Shown here: piece after piece, positions 1-5,116 of the stretch
Numbering within the stretch: position 1 is the first letter of the stretch
How the letters are laid out: each line of letters begins with the position of its first letter
Source of the DNA: Parabacteroides sp.
GTDB lineage: Bacteria; Bacteroidota; Bacteroidia; Bacteroidales; Tannerellaceae
Reading direction: 5' to 3'
NCBI GenBank assembly: GCA_020026285.1
Contig: JAHHQS010000221.1
Location: forward strand, 1 to 5,116
DNA length: 5,116 nucleotides
Translations under genes and position numbers: made by a program
Notes under the pieces: generated by a model
Seen by the model: only the letters and a program-made list of their open reading frames with translations
Told to the model about the DNA's origin: nothing
Databases searched by the model: none

Positions 1-3
1 GAT

Positions 4-75
4 GGCCCGTTCGTCTATCGGCTAGGACGCAAGATTTTCATTCTTGAAAGGGGGGTTCGATTCCCCCACGGGCTA
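4..75 (+). tRNA. tRNA-Glu (anticodon UUC)
   Basis: This tRNA decodes GAA/GAG glutamate codons. A full cloverleaf can be drawn. The acceptor stem is 4-10 with 68-74, the D stem is GTC/GAC around 13-28, and the anticodon stem CAAGA/TCTTG is 30-34 with 42-46. The loop at 35-41 is TTTTCAT, which places TTC (37-39) at the anticodon. The T stem is a GGGGG/CCCCC helix (51-55 with 63-67) around loop TTCGATT. The discriminator base is A75. The 3' CCA is not encoded (the next bases are CAAAA), so it must be added after transcription. The first acceptor pair is a G-U wobble (G4 with T74), not Watson-Crick. Its promoter lies left of the window, so it could be the last part of a longer transcript. A terminator follows directly. 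Confidence 0.97.
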
Positions 76-80
76 CAAAA

Positions 81-116
81 GGAAAGAGTACATAGTATGT
101 ATTCTTTCCTTTTTTT
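81..116 (+). terminator. Rho-independent terminator after tRNA-Glu
   Basis: Bases 81-109 form a nearly perfect inverted repeat: GGAAAGA-G-TACATA pairs with TATGTA-T-TCTTTCC, with one G-U pair inside and an apex at base 95. Seven T residues follow at 110-116. This is the standard layout of an intrinsic terminator. It begins five bases after the tRNA discriminator base, so it should end the tRNA transcript and separate it from gyrB. The start of the T-rich run CCTTTTTT at 121-128 just beyond may reinforce it. Confidence 0.88.
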
Positions 117-174
117 ATATCCTTTTTTACTCTTTTTTAAAACGCCAAAGGCCCTCTATCTTGATAATTATGAG

Positions 175-182
175 TATCTTTG
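175..182 (+). promoter_or_regulatory. Candidate -7 box of the gyrB promoter
   Basis: TATCTTTG matches the Bacteroidetes primary-sigma -7 consensus TAnnTTTG exactly. It lies in the only sizeable non-coding stretch between the tRNA terminator and gyrB. No clear TTTG or TTG -33 element is seen at the usual distance; the nearest TTG (161-163) is too close. Transcription from here would give a leader of roughly 60 bases. The last 30 bases before the ATG (around 221-251) are A-rich and lack a Shine-Dalgarno sequence, as is normal for translation initiation in this phylum. The promoter call is an inference from a short motif and could be chance. Confidence 0.4.
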
Positions 183-200
183 TTCGTTTATTATACATAG

Positions 201-2207
<2,007 letters not shown>

Positions 2208-2266
2208 TCGCGCCCATGTTTAATATTGCATTTACGATAAAATAAAAATATGTGTTGGAAGAAGTA

Positions 2267-2312
2267 CAGAGATACAGATTAAAGTACATAGCTTAATTAT
2301 ACTGTATCTCTG
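2267..2312. repeat. Perfect 11-bp inverted repeat in the gyrB-downstream spacer
   Basis: CAGAGATACAG (2267-2277) and CTGTATCTCTG (2302-2312) are exact reverse complements separated by 24 bases. ATTAA (2278-2282) and TTAAT (2293-2297) could extend the stem across a four-base bulge. In RNA this would be a stable hairpin. It is not followed by a T-run (next bases ATTCTCCC), so it is not a standard intrinsic terminator. It could be a 3' stabilising hairpin for gyrB mRNA, a weak terminator, or a binding site in the leader of the downstream gene. The right arm contains TATCTCTG (2305-2312), one mismatch from TAnnTTTG, which might serve as a -7 box for the next gene, though no -33 box is evident. 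The rest of the spacer (2208-2402) is AT-rich and shows no gene. Confidence 0.55.
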
Positions 2313-2402
2313 ATTCTCCCAATTTCTTATGAGAGATTTCTTCTTAAATCTTCCACCACAACAAAACTAATCCCGCCACAATGGGATTCAATACAAAAAA
2401 CA

Positions 2403-4136
2403 ATGAAATCGTCTTATAATCTTGACAACTTGTTTCAGCAAGTAGATTCATTCTACTTGAAAAACCAATTGCCACGCATCGGTATCTCGGCTAATCGTCG
2501 GGACGGACAGACTTGTTTAGCCGATGCTTACATACAAGCAGTCATACAAGCAGGCGGTGCACCTGTAGTTATTCCCGCTACAACCAATCTGGAAGTGCTT
2601 ACTTCTATTCTAAACAACCTGGATGGTATTTTAATGAGCGGAGGATGTGATATCAATCCTCTCTTCCTTAACGAAGAACCGATTCCACAATTACAAGACG
2701 TGGATACTCTTCGAGATCAATATGATCTGTGTTTAATCCGATTAGCTGCCAACCGACAAATTCCTATTATGGGAATATGCAGAGGACATCAAATCATGAA
2801 TGTTGCTTTTGGAGGGTCTCTCCTACAAGATATTTTTGCTCAGTCAGATCATCCAGTTCTGAAGCATAGTCAAAAGATGGCTCGCGATGAAGCTTCCCAT
2901 TCTGTCAAGCTGGAAAATGGAGAAACTATTTATGTAAACTCCATGCATCATCAGGCAGTAAAGGTAGTTGCTCCCGAATTTATTGAAACAGCAGTTGCCA
3001 AAGATGGAATCAACGAAGGGATGAGACATACGGAAAAGGATATCTTCAGTGTTCAATGGCATCCTGAAGCTTTAGCTGGTAAAGAGGATGATAATGCGAT
3101 GAAACTATTTGCACAGTTAGTTCATAGTGCCCGATTGTTTCATCAAGCAAAAAATCTCCATAGAAAGATAATCACAATTGATTCTCATACGGATGCTCCC
3201 ATGATTTTCCCCGGACATTTCAATATCGGAAAAAAAGAAGGAGGTAAAGTTAATCTTCCTTTTATGGAAGAAGGACTAATTGATGCCACTTATATGGTAG
3301 CCTATATTCCGCAAGGGAAAAGAGATGATGCTTCTTTACTAGAAGCGACAGCTTATGCTACTGAAAGATTGGAAGAAGTCATCCGACAGGAATCTATAAA
3401 TCCTACAAGAATGGGGATTGCCCGTTCAGTTGATGATATCATCAGATTAAAGAAAGAAGGTAAAAAATCCATTCTTCTTGGTATTGAAAACGGATATGCC
3501 CTTGGAAAAGATTTATCAAACGTCGAAAAATTCAAGAAGATGGGTGTTTCATACATTACTCTTTGCCATAATGGAGACAATGACATTTGCGATTCGGCCC
3601 GCGGAAATAACGAATGGAACGGACTAAGTCCTTTTGGCAAAGAAGTTGTCAAAGAAATGAACCGATGCGGTATCATGATTGATATCTCCCATACTGCAGA
3701 AGCAACATTCTACGACGCTTTGGAATACAGTTCCTACCCTATTATCGCTTCTCACTCGTCAGCAAGAGCTTTATGCGATCATCCTCGAAATCTGACTGAC
3801 GATCAGTTAAAAGCTTTGGCTGAAAAAAACGGAGTCGCTCAGATTTGTCTGTATAAAGGATTTATCAATAAAGATTCAGAAAAAGCATCTGTAAGCGATG
3901 CCATTCGTCACATAAATCATATTGTTGATCTAATTGGTATTGACCACGTTGGCATCGGTTCCGATTTTGATGGAGATGGAGAATTAATTGGATGCAGAGC
4001 CAGCAACGAATTAATAAATATAACCATACATTTATTAAAACAAGGATACACAGAAGCTGATATTCGCAAAATTTGGGGAGAGAATTTCCTTCGTGTCATG
4101 CGTGAAGTTCAATCTACTACAGTAAAAAACTCATAA
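2403..4136 (+). CDS. Fusion of C26 gamma-glutamyl hydrolase-like amidotransferase and M19 dipeptidase
   Basis: Two hydrolases are joined in one 577-residue chain. The N-terminal part (about 23-243) is a class I glutamine amidotransferase fold of peptidase family C26 (PuuD/gamma-glutamyl-GABA hydrolase type). It has SGGCDINP (79-86), the nucleophile elbow GICRGHQ with C126, and QWHPE with H220 and E222 completing the triad. The C-terminal part (about 255-572) is family M19, the renal or 'membrane' dipeptidase family. Its binuclear zinc ligands are all visible: H262 and D264 in DSHTD, bridging E362 in GIENG, H430 in DISH, H451 in SHSS, and D520 in GSDFDG. M19 enzymes cleave dipeptides, often with glycine or D-residues at the C-terminal position. 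No signal peptide or membrane segment is seen, so a cytoplasmic location is inferred despite the family name. The ATG follows an A-rich stretch; residues 1-22 form a short extension before the first C26 strand. A lipoprotein gene starts 12 bases downstream, so the two are probably co-transcribed. The natural substrate is unknown. Confidence 0.9.
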   Translation: MKSSYNLDNLFQQVDSFYLKNQLPRIGISANRRDGQTCLADAYIQAVIQAGGAPVVIPATTNLEVLTSILNNLDGILMSGGCDINPLFLNEEPIPQLQDVDTLRDQYDLCLIRLAANRQIPIMGICRGHQIMNVAFGGSLLQDIFAQSDHPVLKHSQKMARDEASHSVKLENGETIYVNSMHHQAVKVVAPEFIETAVAKDGINEGMRHTEKDIFSVQWHPEALAGKEDDNAMKLFAQLVHSARLFHQAKNLHRKIITIDSHTDAPMIFPGHFNIGKKEGGKVNLPFMEEGLIDATYMVAYIPQGKRDDASLLEATAYATERLEEVIRQESINPTRMGIARSVDDIIRLKKEGKKSILLGIENGYALGKDLSNVEKFKKMGVSYITLCHNGDNDICDSARGNNEWNGLSPFGKEVVKEMNRCGIMIDISHTAEATFYDALEYSSYPIIASHSSARALCDHPRNLTDDQLKALAEKNGVAQICLYKGFINKDSEKASVSDAIRHINHIVDLIGIDHVGIGSDFDGDGELIGCRASNELINITIHLLKQGYTEADIRKIWGENFLRVMREVQSTTVKNS

Positions 4137-4148
4137 AAGTTTGATAAT

Positions 4149-5116
4149 ATGATTCGACTATTTTATTTATTAGCCCTTTCCACTTTATTTTCATGTGGGA
4201 ACAAACAACAGACAGCCCCTGTAACTGAACAACCGGCAGTTCAGCAAACTGCAAAAACAACAAATACGCCCGATTTTAATGCAGACAGTGCTTATTTATA
4301 TGTAAAAAATCAAGTGGATTTTGGACCTCGTGTACCAAACACACAGGCGCACAAGAACTGCTCCAAATATCTGGCAGCCGAATTGAAACGTTTCGGAGCA
4401 AAGGTTTATCTACAGGAAATGAATGTTACGGCATACAATAACGAATCTCTGGAAGCCTGCAATGTGATTGGCTCTTACAATCCGGATGCCGATAAAAGAA
4501 TACTTCTTTTTGCTCACTGGGATTCACGTCCTTATGCAGATCATGATCCGGATCCAAAAAATCATAAAACTCCTATTGATGGAGCCGACGATGGAGCCAG
4601 TGGTGTAGGTGTACTTTTAGAAATTGCACGTCAACTTCAGATGAAAGCCCCAACTGTGGGAATCGATATTATTTTCTTCGATGCCGAAGACTACGGAACT
4701 CCTGAATTTGTTGATGAATACAAACCGAATACCTGGTGCTTAGGTACTCAGTTCTGGACAAAGAACACACATGTTCCGAATTATAGAGCTGATTTCGGTA
4801 TTCTTTTAGACATGGTGGGCTCTAAAGATGCCGTTTTCTATAAAGAAAACACCTCTATGCGCTATGCTGCCCGCTATGTGGATTTAGTCTGGAATACAGC
4901 TCGTAACATTGGTTATGGTAAACATTTTATCAATGCTGAAGGTGGAGGCGTAATCGACGATCACCAGTATGTTATCACAGGTAAAAGTATCCCTTGTCTG
5001 GATATTATCAATTATGATCCGGAAACAGAAAAAGGTTTCGGAGCTTATTGGCATACTAAAAATGACAATATAAATGTAATTGAAAAGAAGACTTTAAAAG
5101 CTGTTGGACAAACAGT
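4149..5116 (+). CDS. Glutaminyl-peptide cyclotransferase-like lipoprotein (M28 fold), 3' partial
   Basis: This protein probably cyclises N-terminal glutamine of exported proteins to pyroglutamate, using one zinc ion, in the cell envelope. A 15-residue signal peptide ends in lipobox LFSC with lipidated C16; the following GNKQQ lacks the acidic stretch of surface-export signals, so a periplasm-facing anchor is inferred. A Q/T/P-rich linker runs to about residue 41. The M28-like catalytic domain has AHWDSRP (122-128), DGADDGASG with predicted zinc ligand D148, FFDAED (176-181) with predicted catalytic E180 and zinc ligand D181, LLDMVG with D221, DDH (270-272), and YWHTKND with W301 and zinc ligand H302. 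Motif wording and length match bacterial type II (animal-like) glutaminyl cyclases of Bacteroidetes rather than a two-zinc aminopeptidase, although databases often label such proteins M28 peptidase. The frame is open to the window edge after 322 codons; roughly ten or so residues are probably missing. It starts 12 bases after the fusion gene, suggesting one operon. Confidence 0.87.
   Translation, partial: MIRLFYLLALSTLFSCGNKQQTAPVTEQPAVQQTAKTTNTPDFNADSAYLYVKNQVDFGPRVPNTQAHKNCSKYLAAELKRFGAKVYLQEMNVTAYNNESLEACNVIGSYNPDADKRILLFAHWDSRPYADHDPDPKNHKTPIDGADDGASGVGVLLEIARQLQMKAPTVGIDIIFFDAEDYGTPEFVDEYKPNTWCLGTQFWTKNTHVPNYRADFGILLDMVGSKDAVFYKENTSMRYAARYVDLVWNTARNIGYGKHFINAEGGGVIDDHQYVITGKSIPCLDIINYDPETEKGFGAYWHTKNDNINVIEKKTLKAVGQT

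Noticed and set aside
2267..2312. Inverted repeat as terminal repeats of a small mobile element
   Set aside because: The enclosed 24 bases hold no gene, and no flanking target-site duplication is seen; a hairpin is the simpler reading.
2381..2419. Short 12-residue upstream ORF (ATG at 2381) overlapping the start of the fusion gene in another frame
   Set aside because: It is very short and a chance ATG in AT-rich leader DNA is likely; there is no sign of a conserved leader peptide or attenuation signal.
3353..3676. 107-codon open frame on the minus strand inside the fusion gene
   Set aside because: It is wholly antisense to conserved M19 coding sequence, matches no family I recognise and has no leader of its own; it is a shadow frame.
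2403..4136. Fusion gene as an assembly artefact joining two genes
   Set aside because: The frame is continuous through the linker (about residues 240-256) with no stop, and codon use is uniform on both sides.
4149..5116. Truncated pseudogene reading of the last gene
   Set aside because: The frame stays open to the window edge with all expected motifs present, so the missing end is due to the window boundary.

Overview
The window looks like chromosomal DNA of a Bacteroidales bacterium (Bacteroides/Parabacteroides/Dysgonomonas-like; I cannot name the genus from sequence alone). The reasons are a GyrB of Bacteroidetes type and length, A-rich leaders with no Shine-Dalgarno sequence before any start codon, a TAnnTTTG-type -7 box upstream of gyrB, moderately AT-rich DNA, and a lipoprotein glutaminyl cyclase of the kind found in this phylum. 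I see no mobile element, CRISPR array or obvious horizontally acquired segment.

Layout, all on the + strand. Bases 4-75 are a tRNA-Glu (UUC), closed by a strong intrinsic terminator at 81-116. The gyrB leader (about 117-251) carries a candidate promoter. Bases 252-2207 encode the DNA gyrase B subunit, complete and apparently intact. A 195-base spacer follows; it has a perfect 11-bp inverted repeat but no U-tract terminator. Bases 2403-4136 encode a 577-residue fusion of a class I glutamine amidotransferase-like peptidase (family C26, gamma-glutamyl hydrolase type) to a family M19 (renal-dipeptidase-like) metallopeptidase. Twelve bases later begins a lipoprotein of the M28/glutaminyl-cyclase family, cut by the right window edge after 322 codons, probably close to its natural end.

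The first half is housekeeping: translation (tRNA-Glu) and DNA supercoiling (GyrB). The second half is a probable two-gene unit for peptide processing. The fusion protein has no signal peptide and probably acts in the cytoplasm, removing a gamma-glutamyl group and then splitting the remaining dipeptide. The cyclase is exported, lipid-anchored, and probably converts N-terminal glutamine of exported proteins to pyroglutamate. The most interesting points are the two-activity fusion with both catalytic sites intact, its close linkage to an envelope glutaminyl cyclase, and the structured spacer in front of the pair. Nothing here is clearly an undescribed system; the fusion and its pairing are the best leads.
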